A DNA stretch of 64,000 nucleotides from an uncultured Oscillospiraceae bacterium (GCA_934567355.1 CAKTJC010000007.1:1-64000); one strand, 5' to 3'; counted from the first letter of the stretch, positions 37,040 through 46,575 are shown. Numbers and translations: made by a program. Notes: generated by a model not told the origin, from the letters alone.

Positions 37040-37074
37040 TTGTCCAAGTGTCCCGGTGCGGGGCATTTGGACAA
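37040..37074. promoter_or_regulatory. 35-base palindrome in the dlt-like operon leader
   Basis: TTGTCCAAGTGTCCCG and CGGGGCATTTGGACAA pair over 16 positions with two G-U pairs around a three-base loop. Two TACACCTG direct repeats lie between it and the carrier gene. It could be an operator or an RNA stem. Confidence 0.5.
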
Positions 37075-37106
37075 GTGCGCCCGGGCGGGCAAACGGGGGA
37101 CGGGCA

Positions 37107-37355
37107 GCCGCCCTTTTGGGAGGGCGGCTTAGACTGTCAAAAAAGGCCGCTGGCCTTTTTTGACAAAAGGACTGCAGTCTGCTGCGCGCACTCCTTGTCC
37201 GCCGATGGCGGACAACTCGCACACTTGCAGCCTGTAAGGTATTTTCCGCCAGGTACACGCCCCGGCAGAAAATGATTTAACTCTATTTGCCGCCTGCGGG
37301 CGGCAAACTCTGCGAGGCTTTTTTGAGACGCTGAGCCGCCCTTTTGGGAGGGCGG
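37107..37355. repeat. Family C repeat flanked by duplicated hairpins
   Basis: The core at 37131-37324 shares TGTCAAAAAAGGCC/GGCCTTTTTTGACA (37135-37165), TTGTCCGCC/GGCGGACAA and TTTGCCGCC/GGCGGCAAA with the copy at 10745. It lacks about 55 bases in the middle. An identical hairpin, AGCCGCCC-TTTTGGGA-GGGCGGCT, stands on each side (37107-37130 and 37332-37355). The rest of this intergenic gap has no other gene. Confidence 0.85.
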
Positions 37356-37371
37356 CTGCGGGAAGGAGGAA

Positions 37372-38481
37372 TCACGCATTGATGCGCTTTTGGGTATCGG
37401 GGTCAAACAGGTGGAGCTTTGCCATATTGGGGGTGAGGCGGAGCTCTTTTTCCGTGGGGGCAGTCTCGCCGGTGTACTTGAAGACGACGACCTTCTCCCC
37501 CACCCGGACATAGATGAGGTATGCATCGCCCAGGGGCTCGATGGAATCCACATGGGCGCAGACGGTATCCGTGGTGCCCACTGCCAGCTCAAAATCCGAG
37601 GGGCGGATGCCAAGATCCACCGTCTTTCCGGCGTAGGAGGCCAGGCAGGCCTTCAGATTTTCCGGGATCCGCAGCTGGAACGCGCCACCGTCCAGGATAT
37701 CGCCCTTGACGGTGCAGGGGAAGATATTGATCTGGGGCGTGCCCAGGAAGCCCGCCACAAACTCGTTGGCCGGATGGTCATACAGGTCGTTGGGGGTGCC
37801 CTGCTGCATGATGTGGCCGTCCTTCATCAGCACGATGTGGTCGGCCATGGTCATGGCCTCGGTCTGGTCGTGGGTGACATAGATGGTGGTGATGCCCAGC
37901 TGCTCCTGGATCTTCTTCAGCTCATAGCGCACCTGGTCCCGGAGCTTGGCATCCAGGTTGCCCAGGGGCTCGTCCAGCAGGAACACCTGGGGGTCGCGCA
38001 CCAGGGCGCGGCCCAGGGCCACGCGCTGACGCTGGCCGCCGGAGAGCTCGGCGGGCTTTCGGTCCAGCAGCTGCTCGATGGAGAGCATCTTGGCCATGTA
38101 GTCCACCCGCTTTTCGATCTCTTCCTTGGAGGCCTTCTTGGTTTTCAGAGCGAAGGACATATTCTCCCGCACGGTCATGTTGGGGTACAGGGCGTACTCC
38201 TGGAACACCATGGCGATGTTCCGCTCCTGGGGCGGGACGAAGGTCTTATCCTTGCCCTTGCCCTTGGCGGAGGTCATCACCTCGTCGCCGAAGCGGATCT
38301 CGCCGGCGGCGGGATGCAGCAGGCCCGCGATGCAGTGCATGGCGGTGGACTTGCCGCAGCCGGAGGGGCCCAGGAAGACGCAGAACTCGCCGTCCTTGAT
38401 TTCCAGGTTCAGCTTGTCCAGCACATAGGTTTTGCCTTTATTGTAGGATACGCTCATATCCTTGATGGTAATTGAAGCCAT
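37372..38481 (-). CDS. Sugar ABC transporter ATPase, MsmX/UgpC type
   Basis: The 369-residue protein hydrolyses ATP for sugar import. Walker A is GPSGCGKS (38-45), signature LSGGQ (146-150), Walker B VFLLDE (166-171), and there is a C-terminal OB-type regulatory domain (about 250-369). The ATG follows GGAAAGGGAAA. Family members often serve several importers, and no other such ATPase is in view, so this one may also drive the galactan permeases at 17014-19364. It is the last gene of its operon. Confidence 0.92.
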   Translation of the reverse strand: MASITIKDMSVSYNKGKTYVLDKLNLEIKDGEFCVFLGPSGCGKSTAMHCIAGLLHPAAGEIRFGDEVMTSAKGKGKDKTFVPPQERNIAMVFQEYALYPNMTVRENMSFALKTKKASKEEIEKRVDYMAKMLSIEQLLDRKPAELSGGQRQRVALGRALVRDPQVFLLDEPLGNLDAKLRDQVRYELKKIQEQLGITTIYVTHDQTEAMTMADHIVLMKDGHIMQQGTPNDLYDHPANEFVAGFLGTPQINIFPCTVKGDILDGGAFQLRIPENLKACLASYAGKTVDLGIRPSDFELAVGTTDTVCAHVDSIEPLGDAYLIYVRVGEKVVVFKYTGETAPTEKELRLTPNMAKLHLFDPDTQKRINA

Positions 38482-38506
38482 TTTCCCTTTCCTCTCTTTC
38501 CGGGTG

Positions 38507-40390
38507 TTACGCGCCGAAGCTATTAGCTTCGATGCCGAAGCCGTAGTCATACAGGGGGCTTTCGATGTCCTTGGGCAGGTCTTCCCGCTGATTTTCAACC
38601 TGCTCCATGGAGGCAGGGATCTGGAAGGGCAGCTTGCCGGTGATGGCCGTCTCGCCAAACAGGGCATCCGCCACTGCCTCCGCACCGCAGGTGATGCCGG
38701 GACGGTAAACCAGCAGCACGCTGTCGGAAGCGTCGCTGATGGGGGTCAGGACATAGGCGCGGTTCATGATAACCACGCTCACCACATTGGCACCGGCAGC
38801 CTTCAGGGCCTGCACCAGCTCCACCTGCTCGGCGGGGAACTCCAGGCTGGCAGCCGTCCATTCGGGGTCGTGGGTGCCGCTCTTCTCGCCCACCACCACA
38901 ACGGCGGTGGTTCCGCTCAGGTCAGCGGGGACATCGGCGGCGGTTTCGATGTAGGTCACATTGTCGGCACCGGCCTTGGCGGTCAGGGCGTCCAGGATGG
39001 TGGTGCCGGTGATCTCGATGGGCTCCTTGGCCGTCCAGCCGCTGTTCAGGGCGCGGATGTTCTGGGCCAGAGAACCGGCCACCACAATCTTCTGACCGGC
39101 CAGGGGCGCGGCATTTTCGTATTTCACCAGGGTGAAGGAGCGGGCTGCCGCTTCCTTGGCAACGGCCTTGTGGGCCTCGGTGCCCACATGGTCATACACG
39201 GCATCTTCATCCACATAGGGGTTCTCGAAGATGCCCAGGCTGAACTTGGCATTCAGAATCCGGCGGCAGGCGTCGGTGAGCCGCTCCTCGTCCACCTCGT
39301 CCACCAGCTCGGAGCTGGAACGCACGCCCATGCCGCCCAGGATGTCGGCACCGGCCTTGGTGGCACCCACGAAGTTCAGGCCCCAGTCGGTCTGGATGAT
39401 GCCGGTGTAGCCCAGCTGACCCCGCAGCAGGTCAGTCATGACGGCGGCAGACTGGTCGGCGGAGTTATCCACGGCATCGCCGCCCAGCATGGGGACGGTG
39501 GAATAGCCGTAAGGCATCACGGCAGCAGCGCCCGCCGCAATACCGGCCTTAAAGCCCGCCAGATGCAGCTCCAGGGAATCCTCCTGAATGGTCAGGGGCG
39601 TTCCGTCCACGCCGCCGGTCTGTGCGCCTGCGCCGGGAAAATGCTTGATGGTGGCAATCACGGAATCGGTAGACAGCTCAGAGCCGCCCTGCAACGCCTG
39701 GACGGCAGCAGTAATCAGGCTCTGCACCACCTCGGTGTCCTCGCTGTAGCATTCCTGGTTGCGGCCCCAGCGGGGGTCGGTAATCAGGTCGGCATCCGGG
39801 GACAGGGCCATGCGGATGCCCACAGCCTTCAGCTCTTCCTTCAGCACGGTGTTGAGGGCGGCTACCAGCTCCGGGTCATTGGCCGCGCCCTGGTTGATCT
39901 CATCAGGCAGAAAGGTTGCGTCGCTGACGAAAGCGGCACCGGCCTCGGTGTCCATGGAGAACACCACGGGGATGCCCAGCTCGCTGGCCTCGCTCAGCTC
40001 CTGGATCTCATTGGTGCGCTGGGCGGCATCGGCGGCGGAATCAAAGGCATACTCATAGATCAGGGCAAAGCCCACGTTGTTGTTGGAGAACCAGCCGTCC
40101 TTCTTGCTGACCAGGGTCAGGTGAACCATCTGGGCCGCCTTCTGCTCCGGGGTCATCTGGCTCAGCAGGTCTTCGGTGCGCTCTTCGGCGGAAAGCCGCC
40201 AGTCTTCATAGGGGTCGAGCACGCCGTTGTCATTGAGGTCCTTGAAGGAATAGCCGTCCACTTCGATGATGTTTTTCACCCGCGCTTCCAGAGTGGGCTG
40301 CTGATATTCGGCGGCCTGCACCGGCAGTGCGGAAATGCCCAGCGCGGCAGCCAGGGCCAGCGCGGCAAGCTTCTTGAAAGGATGTTTCAT
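38507..40390 (-). CDS. Secreted GH3 glycoside hydrolase (first of two)
   Basis: The 627-residue enzyme has a signal peptide (about 1-26) and an EF-hand-like loop DLNDNGVLDPYEDW (51-64) typical of this GH3 group. The catalytic Asp335 lies in IIQTDWG, with KHFPGAG near 249-255. It should release a terminal beta-linked sugar outside the cell. It is shorter than many GH3 beta-glucosidases because the fibronectin-like third domain is absent. It resembles the 42402-44381 enzyme throughout. Confidence 0.88.
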   Translation of the reverse strand: MKHPFKKLAALALAAALGISALPVQAAEYQQPTLEARVKNIIEVDGYSFKDLNDNGVLDPYEDWRLSAEERTEDLLSQMTPEQKAAQMVHLTLVSKKDGWFSNNNVGFALIYEYAFDSAADAAQRTNEIQELSEASELGIPVVFSMDTEAGAAFVSDATFLPDEINQGAANDPELVAALNTVLKEELKAVGIRMALSPDADLITDPRWGRNQECYSEDTEVVQSLITAAVQALQGGSELSTDSVIATIKHFPGAGAQTGGVDGTPLTIQEDSLELHLAGFKAGIAAGAAAVMPYGYSTVPMLGGDAVDNSADQSAAVMTDLLRGQLGYTGIIQTDWGLNFVGATKAGADILGGMGVRSSSELVDEVDEERLTDACRRILNAKFSLGIFENPYVDEDAVYDHVGTEAHKAVAKEAAARSFTLVKYENAAPLAGQKIVVAGSLAQNIRALNSGWTAKEPIEITGTTILDALTAKAGADNVTYIETAADVPADLSGTTAVVVVGEKSGTHDPEWTAASLEFPAEQVELVQALKAAGANVVSVVIMNRAYVLTPISDASDSVLLVYRPGITCGAEAVADALFGETAITGKLPFQIPASMEQVENQREDLPKDIESPLYDYGFGIEANSFGA

Positions 40391-40410
40391 AAATAATCCG
40401 TCCTCCTTAA

Positions 40411-41304
40411 TTAAGATGCGGTCACGGCGCCGCTCATCTGGCCGGAGATCAGGTACTTTCCCATGAAGATGTACAGCACCAGCACCGGCAGCGCCAGGAT
40501 CAGGGAGCCTGCCATCTGCACGTTGAACTCAGCGGCCATGGTGCCGGCCAGCTCGTTCAGGGCGATGGTCGCGGGCTTGGAATCGTAGCCGCCCAGCACC
40601 AGGGCAAACAGCATCTCGTTCCAGATGGAAGTACACTGGAACACGAACACGGTGATGGTGGCAATGCGGGTGTTGGGCACCACGATCTTGCGGTAAATGG
40701 CCCACACGCCGTTGCCGTCGATCATGGCCTGCTTGATGAGGGCGTCCGGCACGTCGGCATAATAGCCGCGCATCATCACCGTACACATGGGCATGCCGAA
40801 CACGGCGTGCACCAGCACCAGGCCCCAGATATTGTCATACAGATCCAGGGCATTGATGGTTTGCAGCAGGGGGATGAGGATCGCCTGGAAGGGCAGGTAG
40901 GTAGCCGCCACCAGGGCGATGAAGAAGACGTTATTGAGCCGGAACTTCCATTTGCTCAGGGCATAGGCGCAGATGGAGCCGAGAAACACGGAACCGGCAG
41001 CGCCCAGCAGGGTGACCACCAGGGAGGTCAGCAGGGGCACGCCCAGCTCTTCCATGGCGCTGGCGTAGCCCTCCAGCGTCCAGGTGCTTGGCGGGGTGAT
41101 GGGGGTGGTGGTCATGACCTCGCTGTTGGTCTTGAAGGAGGTCATGATGGTGCCCCAGAAGGGCAGCATGTAAAAAATCAGGAACGCGACCATGATCAGG
41201 TAGTACAGGATGTGCAGGACGGTCATGTGCCATTTCGGCCTGACCCGCAGGGTCTGCGCCTGCTGATCCTGCCTGGTGCGCTCAATGCTCATATTTTCCG
41301 GCAT
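40411..41304 (-). CDS. Sugar ABC transporter permease, MalG type
   Basis: The 297-residue protein has six membrane segments and a docking loop on the theme IKQAMIDGNGVWAIYRKIVVP. The ATG follows AGGAGGT two bases after the stop of the partner permease. With that partner and the binding protein at 44371-45738 it forms the importer of this operon. The sugar is probably a beta-glucoside or related oligosaccharide, judged from the GH3 genes. Confidence 0.9.
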   Translation of the reverse strand: MPENMSIERTRQDQQAQTLRVRPKWHMTVLHILYYLIMVAFLIFYMLPFWGTIMTSFKTNSEVMTTTPITPPSTWTLEGYASAMEELGVPLLTSLVVTLLGAAGSVFLGSICAYALSKWKFRLNNVFFIALVAATYLPFQAILIPLLQTINALDLYDNIWGLVLVHAVFGMPMCTVMMRGYYADVPDALIKQAMIDGNGVWAIYRKIVVPNTRIATITVFVFQCTSIWNEMLFALVLGGYDSKPATIALNELAGTMAAEFNVQMAGSLILALPVLVLYIFMGKYLISGQMSGAVTAS

Positions 41305-41306
41305 AA

Positions 41307-42338
41307 TCAGGACCTCCTGTTCGTCCAATAGGTCAGCGGCAGGATCAGCACCAGCACCAGGGCCAGCAGGAAGCAGCTGATCGCAGCGGAGTAGGCAAAA
41401 TTATTGCTCTGGAAGGCTTCGTTGTACATCCAGATGGGCAGCGTCCAGGCGGACGAGGTGGTGTAGCCCACCAGGGAGACGATGAAGTCGAAGGAGCGCA
41501 GGGCATACATGGCAAGAATGGTGATGCAGCTGCCCATGGCGCCCTTGAGCTGGGGGATGATGAGCTTCATGTAAATGCGGGGCATATAGGCGCCGTCCAG
41601 CTTGGCGGCATTGATGATGTTGGTGGGCACATTCTTGATGGCCGCCAGGAAGATCACCGCCACATAGCCGGAGAACTGCCACACCATGGCAATGATGATG
41701 GACAGCATGATGGTCCGGTTGGAGGACGCCCACATCAGGTGGCCGTTTTTCATGGCTGAGGCCACGTCAACGCCCAGAATGCTGAGGAAGGAATTGAGCA
41801 CGCCGCCGGTGGGGCGGTACATATAAGCCCACACCGTGCCCGTGACCACGAAGGACAGGGCAAAGGGCAGCAGGATCAGGGTGCGGAATACTGCGGTGCC
41901 CCGCAGGCCCTGATCCATCAGCAGCGCCAGGCCGAGGCCCAGCAGCAGGCACATGGGGATCAGGCAGAACAGCAGCAGGGTATTTCGCAGGGCGGGCCAG
42001 AAATTGGGGCTGGAAAACATCTTTACATAGTTGCCGAAGCCGCCCCAGCCGTAGCTGGCTTCCAGCATGCCCTCCTCCCAATCGGACACGGAGACCCACA
42101 GGTTCCAGCCCAGGGAGACATAGACAAAGTAAATGAGCAGCGCCGCCGGGATGCAGATCCAGATCAGCGGGTGCCGGTCAAAAAACCGGGTGACCGGCGC
42201 GACGGTATTCGGCGCGAAACGCCTTACCAGCTGATAGCACAGCACCACCGCCACCAGCACGCCGAACATTAGCCAGAACTGACCGTTGGAAAAGGTCATG
42301 TAGCTGAAATTATCCAAAAATTCCGATAGTTGTTCCAT
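41307..42338 (-). CDS. Sugar ABC transporter permease, MalF type
   Basis: The 343-residue protein has an N-terminal span, a second near 65-85 and six core segments. The docking loop is INAAKLDGAYMPRIYMKLIIPQ. GGAGGG precedes the ATG; the frame upstream to 42353 is not needed. It lacks the long insert of MalF and is nearer to permeases of oligosaccharide importers. Confidence 0.9.
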   Translation of the reverse strand: MEQLSEFLDNFSYMTFSNGQFWLMFGVLVAVVLCYQLVRRFAPNTVAPVTRFFDRHPLIWICIPAALLIYFVYVSLGWNLWVSVSDWEEGMLEASYGWGGFGNYVKMFSSPNFWPALRNTLLLFCLIPMCLLLGLGLALLMDQGLRGTAVFRTLILLPFALSFVVTGTVWAYMYRPTGGVLNSFLSILGVDVASAMKNGHLMWASSNRTIMLSIIIAMVWQFSGYVAVIFLAAIKNVPTNIINAAKLDGAYMPRIYMKLIIPQLKGAMGSCITILAMYALRSFDFIVSLVGYTTSSAWTLPIWMYNEAFQSNNFAYSAAISCFLLALVLVLILPLTYWTNRRS

Positions 42339-42365
42339 AGGCGAACCCTCCATTCTTTTTGGGGA

Positions 42366-42392
42366 GGAGACAGGGGCGATGCCCCTGTCTCC
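42366..42392. other. Perfect 12-bp intergenic stem-loop
   Basis: GGAGACAGGGGC and GCCCCTGTCTCC are separated by GAT, between the GH3 gene and the permease gene. It has no U run on the operon strand and may set mRNA ends. Confidence 0.6.
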
Positions 42393-42401
42393 TGCCTATT
42401 T

Positions 42402-44381
42402 TTATTCGTAGCTCAGGCCGAAGCCGTAATCGTACAGCGGGTTCTCCAGGTCGAAGGACACGTCGCCCTCCTGATCGTTGACGGATTCCATATCCCGGGG
42501 GAACTGCATGGGGGTCTTGCCGGTGGGATTATTCAGGCCGAAGAGCGTTTCGCCGATGGCGATGCCGCCCTGTGCGCCAGGATAGTAGGCTTCCAGAATG
42601 GCGCTGGTGTTCTCATCGCACCAGGTCAGGATGTAGGGACGGCCGCCGGTGACCACGGTGATGACGGTCTTGCCGGAGGCAACGGCCGCTTCCAGGATCT
42701 CCTGCTGGCTCTGCACGATCTCCAGGGTATCGTAGCCCCAGACCGGGTCGTGCTGATAGCTGGGCTCGCCGATGGAGACGATGATCACGTCCGCCTGCTG
42801 GGCCAGCTCTTTGATAACCTCCACGTCCTCCTTCTCGGTCAGGACGGTGGTGTTCTCACCGGCGTAGGCAGCCACGGCGTCGGCAATGGTCATGCCCTCC
42901 TGGGCAGAGGACCAGCCGCCCACCAGGGAGTCCATATCAAAGGCGCGGGGGCCGCACACCAGAATGGTCTGCTTGGCATCGGGATCCAGGGGCAGCGCGC
43001 CGTCGTTTTTCAGCAGGGTCATGGCTTCCCGGGCAGCCTGGAGGTTCACCTTCTGGTTTTCCTCATTGCCCACGAAGGAAACGGCATAGTCCACATCGCA
43101 GTAGGGATTCTCGAACATGCCCATCTCGAACTTGACCTTGACAATGCGGGTGGCGGCAGCGGTGAGGATGGCTTCGTCGATCTTACCCTCCTGGGTGTAC
43201 TCCTCCATCAGGTCGATCAGGCGGATGGATTCGCCGCCGATGCCGTCCACGCGGCTCTGGGTCACGCCGATGAGAATGGCTTCTTCATCGGAGACTTCCT
43301 CGCCGGTCATGGTGCCCAGGGCTTCCTGGATGGCCCAGATCATGCCCCAGTCGGTCTGGATGATGCCGGTAAAGCCCATCTCGTCCCGCAGCAGATCCTG
43401 TAGGGTGGCCTTGGAGCCGATGGCGGAATTCTCCATATCCAGTGCCAGGGGCACGGAGTAGTAAGGCATGATGGAAGCAACGTTCACTTCCAGCGCCGCA
43501 TAGTAGGGCTTCAGGTGGATCTGAAGGGTCTCTTCGCTGGAAATAATGGGAGAGGTGTCCTTGCCTTCCATCTGGGGGCCGGCGCCGGGGAAGTGCTTCA
43601 TGCAGGCCACGATGGAGCCGGTGTTCAGGCCGTCGCGCCCATTCTGGAAGGCAACGACCTGGGCGGTGACCATCTGGGTCACCAGGTCAGGGTCTTCGCC
43701 GAAGGTTTCCATCACGCGGCCCCAGCGGGGTTCGGAGGCAATGTCCGCCTCGGGGGACAGGGTCATGCGCACGCCCACGGCCAGGTGCTCGTCACGGGCA
43801 ATTTCAGCCAGCTTGGTGACCAATGCTTCGTCCCGGGTGGCAGCCAGGGCCAGGTTGTGGGGGGTGACGGTGGCGCCGGAGACATAGCTCAGACCGTGAA
43901 CGGAGTCCATGGATACCAGCACGGGCACGCCCAGGCGGGATGCTTCCGCATATTCCTGGATGGTGTTCATGGTGGTGGCGGCAGCCTCCACGCTGTTCAG
44001 CTCCCGGATCAGCAGCATGCCGATGCCATAGTCGGTGCAGTAGTCCTGCAGGTAGGGCGCGATCTTGCCGTCCGCCCGGGGCAGGTAGGTGGGATGCTGC
44101 ATCTGGGCGATCTTCTCCCGGGCGGTCATCTGGCTCACCAGATCGGCGGCGCGGGTCTCGGCGTCCTGGCGCCAGTCTTCGTAGACATCCAGCGCGCCGT
44201 TGCCGTTGAGGTCGATGAACTGATAGCCGTCCACCTCGATGATGGACTTGGAGTGGGGGTTCAGCTCGGGCTGCTCATAGCTCTCGCCCTCGGCGAAGAC
44301 GGCGCCGGACAGCAGGGCAGCCGTCATGGCGGCAGCGCTGAGCACAGCCGCGCCCCGCCGGATCATATTCTTAATCAACAA
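42402..44381 (-). CDS. Secreted GH3 glycoside hydrolase (second of two)
   Basis: The 659-residue enzyme begins at TTG, chosen because AAAGGAG lies nine bases upstream and the ATG five codons later is too far from it. A signal peptide ends near VFA (30). The EF-hand-like loop DLNGNGALDVYEDW is at 57-70, KHFPGAG near 262-268 and catalytic Asp344 in IIQTDWG. The start overlaps the end of the binding-protein gene by eleven bases, so the two are tightly coupled. Confidence 0.88.
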   Translation of the reverse strand: MLIKNMIRRGAAVLSAAAMTAALLSGAVFAEGESYEQPELNPHSKSIIEVDGYQFIDLNGNGALDVYEDWRQDAETRAADLVSQMTAREKIAQMQHPTYLPRADGKIAPYLQDYCTDYGIGMLLIRELNSVEAAATTMNTIQEYAEASRLGVPVLVSMDSVHGLSYVSGATVTPHNLALAATRDEALVTKLAEIARDEHLAVGVRMTLSPEADIASEPRWGRVMETFGEDPDLVTQMVTAQVVAFQNGRDGLNTGSIVACMKHFPGAGPQMEGKDTSPIISSEETLQIHLKPYYAALEVNVASIMPYYSVPLALDMENSAIGSKATLQDLLRDEMGFTGIIQTDWGMIWAIQEALGTMTGEEVSDEEAILIGVTQSRVDGIGGESIRLIDLMEEYTQEGKIDEAILTAAATRIVKVKFEMGMFENPYCDVDYAVSFVGNEENQKVNLQAAREAMTLLKNDGALPLDPDAKQTILVCGPRAFDMDSLVGGWSSAQEGMTIADAVAAYAGENTTVLTEKEDVEVIKELAQQADVIIVSIGEPSYQHDPVWGYDTLEIVQSQQEILEAAVASGKTVITVVTGGRPYILTWCDENTSAILEAYYPGAQGGIAIGETLFGLNNPTGKTPMQFPRDMESVNDQEGDVSFDLENPLYDYGFGLSYE

Positions 44382-45738
44382 GGTTCCAATCTCCTTTCAC
44401 GCTTGCTTCTTTGAGCACGTTGACGATCTTGTTTGCAAAATATTCCGCATCATGGTCGGAGGAGGTAGCGAACTCCTGGATCTGGGTCTGCAGGCTGGTG
44501 GAGGCGCTCCAGGGCAGAGCCGTGCCGTGGGTGAAGCTGGGGTAGACCCTGGTGTCGCCGTCCATCAGCTGATTCTTGAATTTCAGAGTCAGCTCGCAGT
44601 AGGTATCGTCGGGGGTATCGCTGTAGGGGGAGATGGATTCCTTCAAAGCGGAGAAGGAGGTCTGCACCTCCGGGGTGGATACGTTGTAGGCCCAGCGGAC
44701 ACCGGCGTTCACATCGGCAGAGTCATTGCTGACCACGAAGCCGTCGATGCACATGCCGAACCAGCCTTCGGTGCCGGGGAAGGTAAAGATGCCGTAGTCC
44801 TTGCCGTATTCCTGACCCATGCTGGTCATCAGGGGCTGCATCCATGCGCCCATGATCTGCATGGCGTAAGTACCGGCGACCACCTGGCCGGAGGCCTCGT
44901 ACCAGTCGCGGCTGGAATGGTCGGGGGCGACGTAGTCCATGAGCTTTGCGTAGGTGGCCAGAACCTTCGTTACGTCCTCCACGTTATAGTTGCCGTTGAT
45001 GAAATCCTCGTAGATCTGAGGGTCGGTGCCCAGCATGATGTCCTCGAACACCTGGCTGGCGGGCCAGCCCTTGCGGTCGCCCAGGTCGATGGGGTAGCTG
45101 CCCTCGGGCATCTTCTCGGCCAGCTGGTCGCACAGGCTCCAGAACTCGTCCCAGGTGATGTCCTCGTGGTCGGGGATCTCGATGCCCAGCTCCTCAAACA
45201 CATGGATGTTATAGAAGATGACGTTGGACTTGTGGATGCCGATGGGCACGATGTACTTATTGCCGTCGGAGGCGGTGCACAGCTGCTCCAGGCCGGGCAG
45301 GGCGCGCTCAGAGAGGTTCGCGTAATCCCAGACCTGATTCAGGTTCAGCAGCATGCCGGACTGGAGATAGGGCTCGATCTCCTGGCCGGGGTGCGCCTGG
45401 AAGGTCTCGGGGCTCTTGCCGGCCTGCTGCAGCACCTTGACCTTCATAACCATGGCGCCGCCGGCGCCGCCGGGGATGGCATTGGACTTGGCCTTGATCT
45501 TGCCGTAGACTTCCTTGAAGCCGTCTACCACGCTCTCGATGGCGTCCTTCTCGCCGCCCGCCGTCCACCAGTGGTAGACGTTGACAGTGCCTTTCTCGTC
45601 CACATCCTCCAGGATGGCGGGGATGTCCATCTCGTCGGCGTTCTTCTTGGGGTTCTTGGCTGCCAGCGCGCTCAGGGGGAACGCGGAGACCGCCAGTGCC
45701 GCGGCCAGCGCCAGGGCACAGAGTTTTTTCAGTTTCAT
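44371..45738 (-). CDS. Sugar ABC transporter substrate-binding protein
   Basis: The 455-residue extracellular protein has a signal peptide (about 1-27, no lipobox) and starts its mature part with a KGTVNVYHWWTAGGEKDAIESV block, typical of sugar-binding proteins. HPGQEIEPYLQSGMLLNLNQVWDY and FEELGIEIP are usual for the family (AraN/UgpB-like). It should deliver an oligosaccharide to the two permeases downstream. It is 24 bases after the CBM9-like gene. Confidence 0.9.
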   Translation of the reverse strand: MKLKKLCALALAAALAVSAFPLSALAAKNPKKNADEMDIPAILEDVDEKGTVNVYHWWTAGGEKDAIESVVDGFKEVYGKIKAKSNAIPGGAGGAMVMKVKVLQQAGKSPETFQAHPGQEIEPYLQSGMLLNLNQVWDYANLSERALPGLEQLCTASDGNKYIVPIGIHKSNVIFYNIHVFEELGIEIPDHEDITWDEFWSLCDQLAEKMPEGSYPIDLGDRKGWPASQVFEDIMLGTDPQIYEDFINGNYNVEDVTKVLATYAKLMDYVAPDHSSRDWYEASGQVVAGTYAMQIMGAWMQPLMTSMGQEYGKDYGIFTFPGTEGWFGMCIDGFVVSNDSADVNAGVRWAYNVSTPEVQTSFSALKESISPYSDTPDDTYCELTLKFKNQLMDGDTRVYPSFTHGTALPWSASTSLQTQIQEFATSSDHDAEYFANKIVNVLKEASVKGDWNLVD

Positions 45739-45762
45739 ATGTTGCTCTCCCTTGCGTAAAGG

Positions 45763-46575
45763 TCAGTCAACGAAGGTCAGAGTGCCCCACAGACTGGGGT
45801 TCTCGTCCACGTTGTAGGCGGCGGGGGTGCGGTCCTTGCCCTCCAGGTTGGCGGAGGACTGCATGCGCAGGCTGTGGATGCCGGGGCAGGGCAGGTCCAC
45901 GTCCAGCACGGAGAAGTCGAAGCCGATGGTCTTGCCGGCCTCGGGAACCAGCTGAGGGATCTGATCGTTGGAGAAATTGTGCAGGGGGATCTTGCTCTCC
46001 CAGATGATGCCGCCGTCGATGGAGACGATGGCCGCCTCGTAATCGTCGAACACCTGCTCGTCGCCGTACTCGCCCTGGGTCTCCCAACCCTTGTTGTCGG
46101 CGATCATCTCGCGGTCGATGTAGTTGAAGAAGTCATACTCATCCTTATACTTGTCGGCGGACTGCACCAGGCGCCAGTCGGTGGCTTCGTAGGCGGTGCG
46201 GTCGGGGTCGGCATCGGGGTTGGTGCTCAGGAACAGGATGACGGCATCCAGCTCGTCCAGAGGGAAGCCTTCCCGGTAGACCAGGGGGGTATCGTCCAGG
46301 ATCTTCATGGCGATGTAGAGGTTCTCTTCATCCCACATGGCGTACAGCTCCACGGAGCAGTCCTCCACGCCGTCCCAGTGCTCGATCTGGTCGATGATCT
46401 GGCTGTCGGAATCGATGCGCAGACATTTGCTGGTATCCCACTCGCTCAGGTCGCCGTCGATGACGACTTCCCCAGCCTTGGGCGCTTCCAGGTTCTTCCC
46501 GGAATAAGCGCCTGCGCTCACGCTGAAGCTGAAGATTACGCTCAGCACCAGCAGCATGGAAATGATTTTTTTCAT
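45763..46575 (-). CDS. Secreted CBM9-like carbohydrate-binding protein
   Basis: The 270-residue protein has a signal peptide (about 1-23) and one beta-sandwich opening with EVVIDGDLSEWD and LYAMWDEENLYIAMKILDD, the pattern of family 9-like/DOMON sugar-binding modules. It has no catalytic domain, so it may hold sugars or cell-wall glycans near the transporter. It is the first gene of the operon and faces a divergent sensor kinase. Confidence 0.8.
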   Translation of the reverse strand: MKKIISMLLVLSVIFSFSVSAGAYSGKNLEAPKAGEVVIDGDLSEWDTSKCLRIDSDSQIIDQIEHWDGVEDCSVELYAMWDEENLYIAMKILDDTPLVYREGFPLDELDAVILFLSTNPDADPDRTAYEATDWRLVQSADKYKDEYDFFNYIDREMIADNKGWETQGEYGDEQVFDDYEAAIVSIDGGIIWESKIPLHNFSNDQIPQLVPEAGKTIGFDFSVLDVDLPCPGIHSLRMQSSANLEGKDRTPAAYNVDENPSLWGTLTFVD

